DNA of 64,000 nt from Gemmatimonadales bacterium UBA7889 (GCA_002501085.1 DLRL01000037.1:31956-95955), one strand, 5' to 3'. Counted from the first letter of the stretch, positions 27,744-36,743 are shown. Made by a program: numbers and translations. Notes: generated by a model from the letters alone, not told the origin.

Positions 27744-28649
27744 ATGGCCACTGCGACTCCGAGGAAACGGAGTAAGCGACGCGGAAAGGGCAATCTCCTT
27801 GCTGGATTCGATGCCAGCGTAGAGGAGCAGAGTGCTCTTGACCAATACCTTCGAGATGTCAGTCGTCATGAGTTGATCACTCCTGAGAAGGAAAAGGAGT
27901 TGGGTGCACTTGCCCAGAAAGGCGACCAGGATGCGATCCAGGAATTGGCGCGTGCGAATCTCCGCTTCGTAATTAGCGTTGCCAAGAAGTACCAGAATCG
28001 CGGTGTGTCACTCACGGACCTGATTCAGGAAGGAAATGTCGGACTAGTTACAGCTGCACGTAAGTTCGATCCGGAGCAGGGTGTGAAATTCATCAGCTAT
28101 GCGGTCTGGTGGATTCGCCAGGCAATCTTGGCATCACTCGCGAACCACGGGCGTGCCGTGCGTGTTCCCTTGAACCGAGCAAGTGATCTTGCACGGATTT
28201 TCAGGGAAAAAGAGCGGCTAAAGCAAGAGAAGGGTCGTGAGCCTTCGACAGAAGAACTTGCGGAAGCTACGTATCTTACGCCGGAATTGGTAGAATCTTT
28301 GCAGACTCTGAATTCTGCTGAAATTCGACTTGATGCCCCGATTGGTGACTCAGAAGATTCACAACTTGTCGAGCGCTTCATAACCGAGGAAGCTGCAGAG
28401 CCAGAACTCGAAGTTGAGAGCCGTCTTCTAACGGAAGCAATTGCTGATGCACTTTCTCTTCTCGAGACACGTGATGCAAAAGTTCTGCGGCTCTATTTCG
28501 GTCTAGAGGGTGAACGAGAGCATACGCTAGAGGAAATTGGTAATATGCTGGGCGTTACACGGGAACGGATTCGCCAACTTAGAGACCGAGCGCTGCGTCG
28601 TTTGCGTGAAGGTGGCAAGGGCGACGCACTGGAGTCTTTCGCGGCTTGA
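27744..28649 (+). CDS. RNA polymerase sigma-70 factor, RpoD-like (2)
   Basis: Primary-type sigma factor of 301 residues. A basic N-terminal tail (TPRKRSKRRGKG) replaces region 1.1; region 1.2 (SALDQYLRDVSRHELIT), region 2 with the canonical core-binding DLIQEGNVGL, the -10-recognition GVKFISYAVWWIRQAI, region 3, and region 4 (TLEEIGNMLGVTRERIRQLRDRALRRLRE) are complete. It is the more orthodox of the two sigma factors in the window and may be the housekeeping one or a close paralogue. Its own promoter looks sigma-70-like (TTGACA at 27623). RsgA follows after 94 bases. Confidence 0.92.
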   Translation: MATATPRKRSKRRGKGNLLAGFDASVEEQSALDQYLRDVSRHELITPEKEKELGALAQKGDQDAIQELARANLRFVISVAKKYQNRGVSLTDLIQEGNVGLVTAARKFDPEQGVKFISYAVWWIRQAILASLANHGRAVRVPLNRASDLARIFREKERLKQEKGREPSTEELAEATYLTPELVESLQTLNSAEIRLDAPIGDSEDSQLVERFITEEAAEPELEVESRLLTEAIADALSLLETRDAKVLRLYFGLEGEREHTLEEIGNMLGVTRERIRQLRDRALRRLREGGKGDALESFAA

Positions 28650-28743
28650 TCTATAGGCCGGTGATATCCCGGTCGGATATGTTTTCTGCTGTTCCCCTAG
28701 AAAGATTCTCCTTTCCAGTTTCTTACGTTCTAGAACTTCATCA

Positions 28744-29655
28744 ATGATTGGGGTGGTAGATCAAACTGGTGGGGGTTCTTACCGAGTTCGACTAGAGTAT
28801 GGCCTTGTGGTGGAAGCATCACTGCGTGGTAGACTGAAGTTAGGTGGAGCGAAGAAAGATAGGATTGTCATAGGTGATAGGGTTTCTCTGGAACAGTTGG
28901 ATGACGGCTGGGCCATAGAGAGAGTCGAACAGCGCACGAGTGAACTTGTTAAGCGGAGCCGAGGTAAGCGGGCGCATAGGGTTCTAGCTGCGAATCTTGA
29001 CCGAGCGTTCATGGTAGTTGCGGCCAAGGATCCCCAGGCCAACCCGGAACTGGTAGATCGCCTTCTGCTACTAGGTGAGTCGAGCCGGATTAAGCCAGCT
29101 TTGATTATTAATAAGATGGATTTGCCGGGTGCGGGAGAGGTTGCTGAGCCGCTCACGAATCTGTACCAAAGTATCGGGTACCTCGTTTTACCTGTGAGTG
29201 CTATAGCTGAAGTGGGGTTGGGCCGGCTAGAGGAAGAACTGTGTTCAGGCATTTCAACACTGATCGGCCCCTCGGGTGTGGGAAAATCATCCCTGCTAAA
29301 CGCTATCGATCCTAAACTGGAGTTGCGTACTGGGGAGTTGTCACGCAAAGGTGGAACCGGTCGGCACACGACCGTCAATGCACGTATCATATCCCTTAGT
29401 TGTGGGGGGTTTGTCGCTGATACTCCTGGTTTTGGCGATATAGCATTTGCGGGAATACCACCGTCCGAGCTTGGTTATTGTTTCCCGGAATTCAGGGAAC
29501 ATATTGTGCTATGCAGGTTTAGGGGGTGTTCACATGTTTCTGAGCCGGACTGTGGAGTACAGGCAGCTGTCGAAAAAGGAGTAATCCCCAGAACCCGCTT
29601 CAGGAGTTATCTCAAGGCGCACGCAGAGGCGGCAGACCTTAGCTCCTATGGGTGA
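28744..29655 (+). CDS. rsgA: Small ribosomal subunit biogenesis GTPase RsgA
   Basis: Circularly permuted GTPase of 303 residues that acts late in 30S maturation. Order: N-terminal OB-fold (VVDQTGGGSYRV), then G4 (NKMD), a G5-like VSA segment, G1 P-loop (GPSGVGKSS), G2 region with the conserved KGGTGRHTT, G3 (DTPG), and a C-terminal zinc-binding domain (CRFRGCSHVSEPDCGV). All motifs are intact. There is no visible ribosome site before the ATG; the N-terminus is slightly shorter than in E. coli. Converges with the ABC operon 46 bases away. Identity secure. Confidence 0.96.
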   Translation: MIGVVDQTGGGSYRVRLEYGLVVEASLRGRLKLGGAKKDRIVIGDRVSLEQLDDGWAIERVEQRTSELVKRSRGKRAHRVLAANLDRAFMVVAAKDPQANPELVDRLLLLGESSRIKPALIINKMDLPGAGEVAEPLTNLYQSIGYLVLPVSAIAEVGLGRLEEELCSGISTLIGPSGVGKSSLLNAIDPKLELRTGELSRKGGTGRHTTVNARIISLSCGGFVADTPGFGDIAFAGIPPSELGYCFPEFREHIVLCRFRGCSHVSEPDCGVQAAVEKGVIPRTRFRSYLKAHAEAADLSSYG

Positions 29656-29701
29656 CTAACGAGGATGCGTACACTTTTCCTCTCGTTGTCGAGATACTTG
29701 A

Positions 29702-30481
29702 TCAAGAGCGGAGGGGCGTCACCCTTGGAGAGCCGGTGGTTGGTTCCCATTCTACCTTAACTGGCCAACCATATACTTCAGCCAGTGCTTCCTCGTTCAC
29801 AACTTCATCCGGTGTCCCTTCTACTGCGACTTGCCCCTCGGACAAGAGGAGCATTCGATCCGAAAAGCGGGCTGCCAAATCCAGCCCATGTGTTATAAGG
29901 ATCACAGTAAGTCCAGAGCCTACAGATTGTTTCAGTAGTTCCAGAATCTCCATTTCATGCTTGATATCGAGACTGCTGGTCGGCTCGTCGAGTATAAGGG
30001 CCATAGGTTCTTGAGCCAGAGCGCGAGCGATCCTGACGCGCTGTAACTCTCCACCCGAAAGGGTTGATAGATCTCGATTAACAAGATGCGTCACGTCGCA
30101 AACCTCTAGTGCCTCATAGACAGCGGCTCGGTCCTTGCTGCCTTCTCCCTCAAGAGGGCCAAGGTGGGGATATCGACCCATGCCGACCATCTCTCGCACA
30201 GTTATCGGGAATGAAACGGTCTCTGATTGTGATACTACACCGATAACGCGAGCGAGCGCCTTGCGATTCCACTTGCTGATGTTGCGTTCGGCGATCAAGG
30301 CCCTTCCTTGATCCGCTCTTACAATTCCTAGGAGCCCCTTCATAAGAGTGGATTTTCCAGAGCCATTAGGTCCTAGGACTGCGTAAAAGCTTCCGGAAGG
30401 AGCAGACATGTTTACGCCATTAAGAGCAGGACGGCCTTGTCCCGGGTACTTGATCACAAGATTCGTGGTTTCAAACTTCAT
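29702..30481 (-). CDS. btuD: ABC transporter ATPase, BtuD/FecE/HmuV family
   Basis: Cytoplasmic ATP-binding subunit (259 residues) of a type II importer for cobalamin or iron chelates. Walker A GPNGSGKSTL, Q-loop VSQSE, signature LSGGELQRV, Walker B LILDEPTSSLD and the switch His (LITHGLDLA) are intact. Its ATG overlaps the permease stop by 4 bases. It is the last gene of a four-gene operon (lipoprotein, binding protein, permease, ATPase). Cobalamin is favoured by the BtuF-like binding protein and the leader structure; heme or siderophore remains possible, so the symbol is provisional. Confidence 0.88.
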   Translation of the reverse strand: MKFETTNLVIKYPGQGRPALNGVNMSAPSGSFYAVLGPNGSGKSTLMKGLLGIVRADQGRALIAERNISKWNRKALARVIGVVSQSETVSFPITVREMVGMGRYPHLGPLEGEGSKDRAAVYEALEVCDVTHLVNRDLSTLSGGELQRVRIARALAQEPMALILDEPTSSLDIKHEMEILELLKQSVGSGLTVILITHGLDLAARFSDRMLLLSEGQVAVEGTPDEVVNEEALAEVYGWPVKVEWEPTTGSPRVTPLRS

Positions 30482-31470
30482 TTGGTTGCCGCACTCTGCC
30501 TCAAAAGGACGAGGAAAAATGGCACCCCAATAAACGCTGTTATCACACCGATCGGGATTTCAATAGGTGAAAGAACCAACCGAGCGATAAGATCTGCTCC
30601 TATTAGAAAAGTGGCACCTCCGAGGAATGAAAGCGGCAGGAGCCCACGGTGGTCCGATCCCACCAAGATTCTCAAAGTGTGAGGCACAATCAGTCCAACA
30701 AATCCGATTACTCCCGCCACGGAGACGCTCGCTGCTGTGATCAATGCTGCGACGACCAGGGAAATTCTTTTCACGCCCTCCACATTAGCACCCAGGTAGT
30801 ACGCTGTTTCTTCTCCAATCGCCATCAGATTCAGTGACCGAGCTAGAGATATGAGCATAACTGTCGCGGGCATAGTATAAGCTCCTGCGATGACGACCCT
30901 ATCCCAGTCGGCTCCTGCTAGGCTACCCATAGTCCATAGAATGGCACTCTGTACTGTATGAGCAGGAGAAATCGAGAGAATGAAAGCGATACAAGCCGAG
31001 AAAAAAGCAGCTATGACTACACCTGAAAGCAGAAGGACTCGGACATCCATCGCTCCGCCAGATGAGATAGCTACACGAAATACGAGAAAGATCGCTAGGA
31101 GTGCACCTGCAAACGCTGCGAGGGGAAGCGTCCAGGAACTGGTCGCGGCAAGACCCATGCTGAGTATCAGTACTGCACCAAAGGATGCGCCCCCAGAGAC
31201 ACCGAGTATATATGGTTCCGCTAGAGGATTCCGTAAAAGAGCCTGAAAAGTTGCGCCTGCTACAGCCAGTCCTCCCCCGACAAATCCTGCTAAGAGGATG
31301 CGGGGTAGCCGAAGGTTGACCACGATGTCCCGATGTGCTTCTTGCCCATTTCCAGTGAGAGCAGCCCAGACTTCAGAAATTAGAAGTGGAACGGAACCAA
31401 GAAACACACCTAATAGCCCGATCCCAATGAGGGCTAGAACCAACAGGGACCCAAGTTTTGCTTTGCTCAT
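30478..31470 (-). CDS. btuC: ABC transporter permease, BtuC/FecCD family
   Basis: Inner-membrane permease of 330 residues with about ten helices. Family markers: LRLPRILLAGFVGGGLAVAGATFQALLRNPLAEPYILGVSGGASFGA near the N-terminus, GVKRISLVVAALITAASVSVAGVIGFVGLIVPH with the coupling region, and HRGLLPLSFLGGATFL. ATGA overlaps at both ends tie it to the binding protein upstream and ATPase downstream, so the three proteins are made in concert. Family certain; ligand inferred from context. Confidence 0.9.
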   Translation of the reverse strand: MSKAKLGSLLVLALIGIGLLGVFLGSVPLLISEVWAALTGNGQEAHRDIVVNLRLPRILLAGFVGGGLAVAGATFQALLRNPLAEPYILGVSGGASFGAVLILSMGLAATSSWTLPLAAFAGALLAIFLVFRVAISSGGAMDVRVLLLSGVVIAAFFSACIAFILSISPAHTVQSAILWTMGSLAGADWDRVVIAGAYTMPATVMLISLARSLNLMAIGEETAYYLGANVEGVKRISLVVAALITAASVSVAGVIGFVGLIVPHTLRILVGSDHRGLLPLSFLGGATFLIGADLIARLVLSPIEIPIGVITAFIGVPFFLVLLRQSAATK

Positions 31471-32354
31471 CGCAGTAGATCACCATGCAAGATTTTGGCT
31501 ACATGTCTTGCGGCCTCTGCGATGTCCGGCCCGGGGAAATCCAGGGTATTCCCGATCTCCTCTATACGAGCCCCAGGGGTCAGCCTGGGATCGAACTGGG
31601 ACCCGTCTGAAATTAGAACTACATCGATCTTTCGGATGCGAAATTGCTCGGGGCTTACTGAGCCATACAAGAATCCCAAGTCGGAGAAGACATTTCTACC
31701 GCCAGCTAGCACTAGTATCTCATCGATATAGGTATCAGGCCCTGCAACCCAAGGTGGCGAGCCTCCGAGAATGTACACCGCATGGATCTTTGGCTTCTCA
31801 GAAGTCCATCTCTGAAGATCAGCGAGGTCATTCTTGATGTTCGAGATTATGGAATCAGCTGCAGGCTCTGTACCTGTTGCTTTTCCGAGAAGTATTATGC
31901 TTGAGTATAAGTCAGTTAGGCGATCCGGACGCACGGCTATTTGGGGGATCTCAAGCTCATCCAGGCGAGATTTGGTTTGAGGATCTTGGTCACCAGCAAA
32001 ACGCACAACTAAGTCGGGTTCGAGAGTGATGATATCTTCGAAGTTTGGCTCCAGCCCTCCACCCACAGACGGGATATCGAGAACCCAGTTCTCTAGGTCG
32101 AAATCAGTGCGCCCAACAACCGTATGAATGGCCCCGAGTGCTCTCAACGTCTGAGTCGCTGATGGTACGAGTGAAACGATTCTCCGCGCTGGTTCCTCAA
32201 GAGCAACTTCCAGTCCAGCTGCATCCACCAGAATAATGTTACTAGCAGTGCCTCTATTTTTTTCCACCGAAGTTGGCTGGCACGCTGTTGCCAGAATGAT
32301 GATGCAGAAAATGAGTTCACGGATATGTTCCTCCACTATTCTCATCCGCATCAT
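31467..32354 (-). CDS. btuF: Periplasmic ligand-binding lipoprotein, BtuF-like
   Basis: Substrate-binding protein of the importer, 295 residues. Lipoprotein signal with lipobox LATAC near residues 21-25, so probably membrane-anchored. Class III binding-protein fold: RRIVSLVPSATQTLRALGA, VVGRTDFD, PSVGGGLEPNFEDIITLEPDLVV, and the C-lobe YGSVSPEQFRIRKIDVVLISDG. The VPSATE-like and GG...N-E-I segments are typical of BtuF, and less so of siderophore binders. Start overlaps the upstream lipoprotein stop (ATGA). Cobalamin is the most likely ligand but not proven. Confidence 0.82.
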   Translation of the reverse strand: MMRMRIVEEHIRELIFCIIILATACQPTSVEKNRGTASNIILVDAAGLEVALEEPARRIVSLVPSATQTLRALGAIHTVVGRTDFDLENWVLDIPSVGGGLEPNFEDIITLEPDLVVRFAGDQDPQTKSRLDELEIPQIAVRPDRLTDLYSSIILLGKATGTEPAADSIISNIKNDLADLQRWTSEKPKIHAVYILGGSPPWVAGPDTYIDEILVLAGGRNVFSDLGFLYGSVSPEQFRIRKIDVVLISDGSQFDPRLTPGARIEEIGNTLDFPGPDIAEAARHVAKILHGDLLR

Positions 32355-33340
32355 TTTTCTTTAGTCGCGGGGTTGCAAGAGTCTTCAAATGATCGAATCC
32401 ATCTGCCGTCCTGCCTAGCAAGGCCCGCGAACCAGCGATCCCCAGAACCAAACATTTCCAGAAGAATTTCTTCGGATCCGTCACCATTCCAGTCGATATG
32501 ATCCAGGTAACGCGGCACCCCTTTTCCCTGAGACTCAGCAAGCCGGTACCACATATAGCTTATCTCATAAGTCCCAGAGGTGGCGTCTCCCATTACAAAT
32601 AGAGAGTAAGCTCCAGGTTCAGGCGGTGATGTGATCATTCGATCCCGATGTAGGAAAGTCGCTGCAATCGCTTGTCTCGGTTCACCTGGAAGTTGGAAAG
32701 CATGAATATCTGTTCGTGAATCCAGGATTGAGGGAGGCCATTCAGCGCCGACGCTTGGGATCACTTCAGATGCCAGTGCGAGCGAGGCTACACGTTGATT
32801 GTAGTTATGACGGTATGCCGTATATGGCTGAAAAGAGCGAGAACCTGCAACATCAATTGGCAAGGCAATTAACTGTTCTACATCACTCGCTTCTGATATG
32901 AGTTCCACAATACCCGAAATGGCAGGCCTTAGGGTACAGAAGCTGTCATCGATTGACACTTTTTGAGCTATCATCCTTCCGATCCTAACCCCCTCAGAGA
33001 ACAGTACCCATTCTGAGCCTTGAGTTATAAGCCCTAGGTTGATCTCAGAGCTCAAGCTCTGGTTCGAGATTTCTGTGAGACTATTACCATTTACCTCTCC
33101 GACTGCGGTGAGCTTAGCTGTAGAACCAGTCCGTTTCCCACTAAGTAGAATTGGTCTCTTGGGGATTCCGAGGGATTGCTCTTCGTTGGCTAGATTCGGG
33201 GTCATAACTGATTGTCCCGAAGATATTGTGGAAGAAGAGGCAGGAGGTTTCAGGCGGAGTTCTAACCCTTCCCAGGTAACGTTGTCGCAGCCTGTTGCCA
33301 GGGTTAAGATCACCGCGATCGCTAGGTGTTCCCTTTGCAT
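32351..33340 (-). CDS. Lipoprotein of unknown function, first gene of the B12-type operon
   Basis: I do not recognise a family. 329 residues with a lipoprotein signal (AIAVILTLATGC) and no other membrane segment. The N-terminal ~90 residues are Ser/Pro/Thr-rich and look flexible; residues ~110-270 are likely beta-rich. Near residue 283, DWNGDGSEEIL matches the DxNxDGxxE calcium-binding loop seen in FG-GAP/dockerin-like repeats. Its stop overlaps the btuF-like start (ATGA), so it is made with the importer and is the first gene after a structured leader. A surface ligand-capture or assembly role is inference. No strong ribosome site precedes the ATG. Confidence 0.7.
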   Translation of the reverse strand: MQREHLAIAVILTLATGCDNVTWEGLELRLKPPASSSTISSGQSVMTPNLANEEQSLGIPKRPILLSGKRTGSTAKLTAVGEVNGNSLTEISNQSLSSEINLGLITQGSEWVLFSEGVRIGRMIAQKVSIDDSFCTLRPAISGIVELISEASDVEQLIALPIDVAGSRSFQPYTAYRHNYNQRVASLALASEVIPSVGAEWPPSILDSRTDIHAFQLPGEPRQAIAATFLHRDRMITSPPEPGAYSLFVMGDATSGTYEISYMWYRLAESQGKGVPRYLDHIDWNGDGSEEILLEMFGSGDRWFAGLARQDGRWIRSFEDSCNPATKEK

Positions 33341-33386
33341 GCGGTCGATGGGGTCAGGTATGATTTAGGGCTCCAAAGCTATCAAT

Positions 33387-33553
33387 GCCTCCTTTCGAGG
33401 CAACCTGATGCTAGGTGTCCTGCTCATTCGGGGTGGTCGGTATAACCTGGTGCGGAGGTGCCTGAAGTATCATCCCTAAGGATGCCATGGACCTAAAGTA
33501 TGCAGGGCCCTTTAGGAAGGCGCTGTCCCGGTTTCCAACTGGAGACAGCTTCC
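33387..33553 (-). ncRNA. Structured leader RNA, candidate cobalamin-type riboswitch
   Basis: This fills most of the only gene-free stretch over 300 bases (33341-33656). Read on the minus strand, five stems occur in ~165 bases: GGAA...GCTGTC...GACAGC...TTCC (33515-33553, loop TGGAA), CCTAAAG/CTTTAGG, CATCC/GGATG, ACCT/AGGT, and GCCTC-GAAAG-GAGGC (33387-33401), the last enclosing an AGGAGG. AGCAGGACACCTAGC (33410-33424) matches the core of the B12 box (AGYCAGGANACCTGCC). The distance from the first hairpin to this box is about that in E. coli btuB. The CGCAACTGT-like core is not convincing. Structured RNA is well supported; the cobalamin class is a hypothesis. Confidence 0.42.
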
Positions 33554-33656
33554 GTTCTTGCTTGACGGACTTCGAGCTAAGCGAACTAGTAGTCAAGTTT
33601 CATGCTCTATCCTACCTAGTTCCCTTGTGGATCCAGACAGAAGGCGTGGCCTCCGA

Positions 33657-36155
33657 GTGATTCTTGCACATCTTTCGGATCTGCACCTGGGCTTCCGGGC
33701 ATACGGACGTATCGATCGCGGTGTGGATATACGCGAACGAGATGTCTCTGTGGCATTTGAGCGTGCACTTCAGGATATAATTCGACTAAGTCCTGACATC
33801 GTGGTGGTTTCGGGTGATGTCTTTGATCGTCCGGATCCTCCTGCAAGCGCAGTGGTGGTGCTTGCGCGAGGTCTCGAACTACTTCGTTCCTCACTTCCCG
33901 AAACACCAGTATTCATGGTCGCTGGTCCCAGGGACACTCCCAGGCAGCTTGGCGATCCCGGGGCCCTCGCTGTACTGGATAGTTTTCCGAACGTCGAAGC
34001 AGCTACTGATTTGACCCGCTCCATCATCATGGAGCGTCTTGAGCTTCATGCTTGCCTCGTTCCATACCGTGCTACTGTCCGCCACCCTTCGGCCTTCCCG
34101 GAGTCTGACCCTCGAATACGCTGGAATCTTTTGGTACTGCATGGAACTCTTGAACAGTCCGAGCAGGCAGCAGTACCAATTGTTCCCGAGGACTGGAGCT
34201 ATATAGCCCTGGGAGGTCAACACCGGACAGAACAAGTATGCTCGAATGTGCTCTGGGCAGGATCGCTAGAGCGTGTGGCACTTGATCCCTGGGCAGACGC
34301 CGGAGGGGAAAAAGGATTCTTAATGGTGAACCTGGAGAGCGGAGAGCATCAATTTCACGCTATTCCATCGCGTCCAGTGGCTGCCCTGGCTCCCATTAAG
34401 GTCGTTGGTGGGGATCACGATCAATTGCGTCGCCGAGTCCGTGAGGTTGTTCAGGAGATCCCCGGAGGTATCAAGGGTAAGATTGCACGCCTGAGGCTTG
34501 AGGGCGCTTTCCCGCAGGACCTCCTTGCTTTACAGGGCGGAGAGCTATCGGGCCTGCGGACTTCCGCACTACACTTGGCCATCGAGGCTGGAAAAGAGCC
34601 GCGTCCTTTCCCAGCAGACTGGCTATTGGAAGATGCACCTTCGCTCCTTCATGTTGCACTAGAAAAAGAACTTGAACGGGATGGTCTTCTAGAAGATGCC
34701 ACCCAGGCAGTCATTGAGGAGTTACTGGATTCTGATACCGCCGATGCTTCAGGGGTTCATGCGGTTGGAGTCCTGGATGAACTTGATGGCGACATCCCTG
34801 GAGTTGGCCGAGTGAGCGCTTCCATACCAGCTGGTTTGACAGCGGTGATCGGTGGTGACGGGCGGTCACGTAAATCAGTCAAGGAACTCTTAATCCAGAT
34901 CGGACGAGGCTCTAGCAATAAGCCTCTGCGGAATTTTTGGGCTTGCACCGATGCAGGGACTTTAGAGGAGATGTTATCGGTTGCTTCGCTAGCGATAGCG
35001 TTTACCCGCGGGCTAGCCGTGGTCGATGCTGCTTTAGGGCAGCTAGAACCAGGTGATAAATCCGGGACAGGTTTGAGATTTGGTACACCCGGACCAGAGA
35101 GCAATGTTCCAGGATCCAGTTCCACAGATCTTGAGGCTATTGCTACAGAAGCCCAATCGGCAGAACAAGATCTCCGGTCACTTAGAGCAGAGGTGGTTGA
35201 GGCTGATATAGCCTTGGAGGCTTCGATGATGGATTGGCTCAGCGAGAGGCAGGATGCTGAGACAACCCTCAATGCCTACCGTGATCGAGCCCGACAGCTT
35301 CGATCGCGCTTACGCCAAATGGAGGCGACTGGGCCTGATGCACCTTGTCCACTCTGCGGTCGTGTATTGGAGGGTCATTATGATGAGGTCTTGCGCGAAC
35401 TAAATGATGAATGGGAATCAGTCATCCAAGACGGAAGTTGGTGGCGGAGCAGGCGGGAACAATTGGAGCTAAAACCGCCGAATCTCCAAGAGCGTGAAGA
35501 AAAAGTATTGAAGCTACATGTGGCCCTGGAAGCTCAATCTGAACGTGTCGAACTCTTACGAGTTAGGGTTAGCGGCATGCGAGCAGGAGGCTCTCCAATA
35601 GAAAAGGAAGTCGCACGAGATAACCATCGGGGTCAGGTAATGTTGGCCCTCTTACGTGTGCGGGCTGCTCGTGAGGCTCGAGCTAGAGACGTACTTCTGG
35701 ATAGAGCTTCCCGTTTTGTCTGCAGGCTCACAGGCGGCCGAATTCTGGCGATCACTCTACGAGGGGGAGGAGTCCGTCTCGAAGGGGATTATGAGACCCT
35801 GCGTTCGATATCAGAGGAGGATCTCTCTGCTGCCAAGCTAGCACTCCGGCTAGCTGCTGCATCTCTTATAGCTGTGGGCGGGCAGGGCCTGGGCTCACTT
35901 CTTCTAGAAGAGCCATTTGATCGACTAGACCCTGAGGCTGGTATCCGTAGCCTGGTTCTCATGAAAGAGCTCGTAAGTGAGGTTCCTAGAATTATACTAA
36001 TCAGTCGAGGTGTAGCGGTTGGGGCACGCCCTGAACTATTTGATTGCATCATGGAAATTCGAGAGGAAGGTTCGACTGCTGGTCCTGCGCTCCGTCCAAC
36101 TCCAGCAGGTCCAGGCAGGTTCATGTTACGATCTTCGGCTATCCTGAAACACTGA
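33657..36155 (+). CDS. Fused Mre11/SbcD-like and Rad50/YhaN-like protein with altered active sites
   Basis: One polypeptide of about 832 residues. Residues 1-~300 resemble the SbcD/YhaO metallophosphoesterase: SDLHLGF and GDVFDR are intact, but GNHD reads GPRD (residues 90-93) and GHxH reads GGQH (186-189). Residues ~375-832 resemble a Rad50/SbcC or YhaN ATPase with a short coiled coil and a zinc-hook motif CPLCGR (Cys564, Cys567). Its Walker A reads GDGRSRKS (Gly to Arg before the Lys), the signature LSxGT reads ISEED, and Walker B reads LLLEEPFDRLD (Asp to Glu). Normally the two proteins are separate and form an ATP-driven nuclease. Here both active sites are altered, so a structural or regulatory role, or changed chemistry, is possible. 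Start uncertain (GTG 33657, GTG 33627 or TTG 33558). Confidence 0.78.
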   Translation: MILAHLSDLHLGFRAYGRIDRGVDIRERDVSVAFERALQDIIRLSPDIVVVSGDVFDRPDPPASAVVVLARGLELLRSSLPETPVFMVAGPRDTPRQLGDPGALAVLDSFPNVEAATDLTRSIIMERLELHACLVPYRATVRHPSAFPESDPRIRWNLLVLHGTLEQSEQAAVPIVPEDWSYIALGGQHRTEQVCSNVLWAGSLERVALDPWADAGGEKGFLMVNLESGEHQFHAIPSRPVAALAPIKVVGGDHDQLRRRVREVVQEIPGGIKGKIARLRLEGAFPQDLLALQGGELSGLRTSALHLAIEAGKEPRPFPADWLLEDAPSLLHVALEKELERDGLLEDATQAVIEELLDSDTADASGVHAVGVLDELDGDIPGVGRVSASIPAGLTAVIGGDGRSRKSVKELLIQIGRGSSNKPLRNFWACTDAGTLEEMLSVASLAIAFTRGLAVVDAALGQLEPGDKSGTGLRFGTPGPESNVPGSSSTDLEAIATEAQSAEQDLRSLRAEVVEADIALEASMMDWLSERQDAETTLNAYRDRARQLRSRLRQMEATGPDAPCPLCGRVLEGHYDEVLRELNDEWESVIQDGSWWRSRREQLELKPPNLQEREEKVLKLHVALEAQSERVELLRVRVSGMRAGGSPIEKEVARDNHRGQVMLALLRVRAAREARARDVLLDRASRFVCRLTGGRILAITLRGGGVRLEGDYETLRSISEEDLSAAKLALRLAAASLIAVGGQGLGSLLLEEPFDRLDPEAGIRSLVLMKELVSEVPRIILISRGVAVGARPELFDCIMEIREEGSTAGPALRPTPAGPGRFMLRSSAILKH

Positions 36156-36288
36156 TTGATCGTGAGCCCAATAGGATACGTAGGTTTCTAGATTACACAC
36201 TCTCTAGTTGAGCCTTTCATCTCATCTTCGCTGAGTCCGGATCTGCAGTGATCAGCGAGCAGTGTCGATCAATGCCCGCATATGGATT

Positions 36289-36687
36289 CTAGATCCCAGT
36301 ATCCTCGGGAACTTCCTGTGCGGCGATCGCTTGAACCTCAAGAATACAACCGGGCTTTAGGTCTCCTACAGGCACCACAGCACGTGCTGGCCGGTGTGTG
36401 CCCATGACTTCAGCATATGCTGCATTTACTGCTGGCCAGTGATCTATATCAGTGACATAGATCGTCATCTGAAGAGTCTTACTCAAACTACTGTTGGCTG
36501 CTTCGAGTATTGCACGAACATTCTCGAGTACGTTGCGTGTTTGGTCCCCAGGATTATCGGGCAGTGCCTCGGGATCCTTTGGGTCGAAAGGCAACTGGCC
36601 GGCAACGTATACGATGCCTTGATGAACTATCGCCTGGGAGTAGTGTCCCGCAGGAGCTGGAGCGTTAGGAGTAGAAATTATTTGCAT
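36289..36687 (-). CDS. ridA: RidA family reactive imine/enamine deaminase
   Basis: Cytoplasmic trimeric enzyme (132 residues) that hydrolyses 2-aminoacrylate and other imines to keto acids and ammonia. Family motifs: APAPAGHYSQAIVHQGIVYVAGQLP, QTRNVLENVRAILEAA, and HRPARAVVPVGDLKPGCILEVQAIA with the carboxylate-binding Arg. The frame extends to a TTG at 36705, but the ATG at 36687 starts at the normal family position. It lies 56 bases downstream of a flavin amine oxidase gene on the same strand; RidA would remove the imine that such an oxidase produces. Identity secure; pairing with the oxidase is inference. Confidence 0.93.
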   Translation of the reverse strand: MQIISTPNAPAPAGHYSQAIVHQGIVYVAGQLPFDPKDPEALPDNPGDQTRNVLENVRAILEAANSSLSKTLQMTIYVTDIDHWPAVNAAYAEVMGTHRPARAVVPVGDLKPGCILEVQAIAAQEVPEDTGI

Positions 36688-36743
36688 GCTGTAGGATGGG
36701 TTCAAGAGAGTATGGTCAGCAAGTTAGCGATTAGCAGGAGTCG

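Noticed and set aside
29656..29701. AACGAG/CTCGTT repeat between convergent rsgA and btuD
   Set aside because: The stem is short with a long loop and no T-run; terminator not supported.
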